Assembly: GCA_005798965.1 (NCBI GenBank) | Contig: SYIB01000153.1 | Coordinates: forward strand, 1 to 6,023 | Length of the DNA: 6,023 nucleotides | Direction of reading: 5' to 3' | DNA from: Planctomycetia bacterium | GTDB lineage: Bacteria; Planctomycetota; Phycisphaerae; Phycisphaerales; SM1A02 | Part shown: piece by piece, positions 5,257 to 6,023 of the stretch | How positions within the stretch are numbered: the stretch's first letter is position 1 | Layout of the letters: every line of letters starts with the position of its first letter | Made by a program: the position numbers and the translations under genes | Notes under the pieces: generated by a model | Seen by the model: the letters and a program-made list of their open reading frames with translations, nothing else | Database searches by the model: none | Told to the model about the DNA's origin: nothing

Positions 5257-6023
5257 CGACGAGCGACACGGGTTCCTCGACCGTCACGCTCTCGCCGATA
5301 TGGCGACGGGCTACACGGCCGACTGGCCAGCGGTCGGTTGTCTCCAGCAGCACCCACTCGCGCCGCCAGGCTCGGATGCTGTCGTCACCTGTTCGCAGCT
5401 GCAGACCTAGGCCAACCAGCGTGTGATCCTCGGTGTGCACCAGCACGCTGTCGCAGACCTGCGTCGAGTGCAGCAGAGAGCACAAGAGGACAGCCTTGGA
5501 GTCGCAGTCGCCACTGGCGCGTGACAGCGTCGCCGCAGGCAGCATCACGCCCATCTGCTCGTGTTCGGCTCCATCGGTGGCTTCAAGATTCTCCCGGTAA
5601 GCCAGTGCCTGAACGAAGCCGGCCATGATGCTTGCACGCCCACGGATGCTGGTGGCCCCGGCGCGCCGCGCGGCCTCTTCGAGACGGTCGGCCATGGCGT
5701 GCACGGTGGGTACGCCACGTCGGAGCATCCATGGATAGTCCGGTGAAACGACCTCGTCATGCAGTCGAACTCCGCGCGTATCGAGCAGCCGGTCGCGCTG
5801 GAGCGCGCCAAGGTCGTATTCCTCCTGCGTGCGGTACCGGAACGTGATCTCATCAGGATGGACTCCAAAGCCGCTGACCGCATCCTCGACATCCGCCGAA
5901 TCGATCTCGATCGAGACGCCGACCTCGGGGCCATGCGTACCGCAATCACGTACATCACCACGCCAGGAGCGAATCCGCTCCGCATTGGGATCGCGCCACG
6001 TGACCACGGCGTCAGGGCAGATC
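5240..6023 (-). CDS. Transglutaminase-like superfamily protein (5' end beyond window)
   Basis: The reverse strand is open from the right edge to a TGA at 5240-5242. A GTG at 6007 could start a 255-residue protein, but the frame continues open to the edge (…CPDAV before it), so the real start is probably outside. Numbering from the GTG, the transglutaminase-like core has C168 in SGDCDSKAVLL, H195 in EDHTLVG and an acidic E222 in WVLLETT, followed by WPVG. This is the Cys-His-Asp/Glu order of the superfamily. FVQALAY at 131-137 is also typical of the segment before the Cys. Such proteins are cysteine hydrolases or cross-linking enzymes; the substrate is not evident. The N-terminal 90 residues are acidic and unassigned. 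No membrane segment is visible in this portion. The gene converges on the protease gene and overlaps its last 17 bases; no terminator is evident between them. Confidence 0.8.
   Translation of the reverse strand, partial: ICPDAVVTWRDPNAERIRSWRGDVRDCGTHGPEVGVSIEIDSADVEDAVSGFGVHPDEITFRYRTQEEYDLGALQRDRLLDTRGVRLHDEVVSPDYPWMLRRGVPTVHAMADRLEEAARRAGATSIRGRASIMAGFVQALAYRENLEATDGAEHEQMGVMLPAATLSRASGDCDSKAVLLCSLLHSTQVCDSVLVHTEDHTLVGLGLQLRTGDDSIRAWRREWVLLETTDRWPVGRVARRHIGESVTVEEPVSLVVRTKR

Noticed and set aside
1..6023. Mobile element, CRISPR array, RNA gene or defence system
   Set aside because: I found no regularly spaced repeats, transposase or integrase motifs, tRNA-like cloverleaf or rRNA sequence. 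The window reads as ordinary chromosomal genes.

Overview
The window is GC-rich and densely coded. It looks like a chromosomal segment of a member of the Planctomycetota, most likely of the Phycisphaerae/Phycisphaerales type. The taxonomic clues are a small secreted protein ending in a PEP-CTERM-like sorting tail of the VPAPG...GRRRR kind, a secreted protease ending in a dockerin-like pair of calcium loops (GDLNGDG / GDVDGSG), and the typical high-GC codon use. This assignment is inference from protein style, not from a marker gene.

Layout, left to right. (1) Bases 1-1901, minus strand: the N-terminal 633 residues of a type I pullulanase-like GH13 enzyme, with CBM41-like and CBM48-like modules and the start of the catalytic barrel; the C-terminus lies beyond the left edge. 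(2) Bases 1956 or, more likely, 1989 to 2801, plus strand and divergent from the pullulanase: an inositol-monophosphatase-superfamily enzyme that most resembles HisN-type histidinol-phosphatases. (3) Bases 2992-3537, plus strand: a 181-residue exported PEP-CTERM-like protein of unknown function, preceded by a possible promoter and a small hairpin, and followed by a strong intrinsic terminator. (4) Bases 3727-5256, plus strand: a 509-residue secreted subtilase-like protein with a beta-rich C-terminal region and a terminal dockerin-like repeat pair, carrying its own candidate promoter and a good ribosome binding site. (5) Bases 5240-6023, minus strand: the C-terminal part of a transglutaminase-like cysteine-hydrolase-fold protein that runs off the right edge and overlaps the protease gene tail to tail by 17 bp.

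The genes do not form one obvious pathway. Three of the five (pullulanase, PEP-CTERM-like protein, protease) appear to be exported and fit a lifestyle of extracellular polymer degradation and surface display; the phosphatase is a housekeeping-type cytoplasmic enzyme. I see no tRNA, rRNA, CRISPR array, insertion sequence, phage gene or defence system. The most notable points are the subtilase-like protein, in which the position of the usual catalytic Asp is occupied by Glu and the loop before the catalytic Ser is very short, and a cluster of five N-x-S/T sequons in the first third of the PEP-CTERM-like protein.
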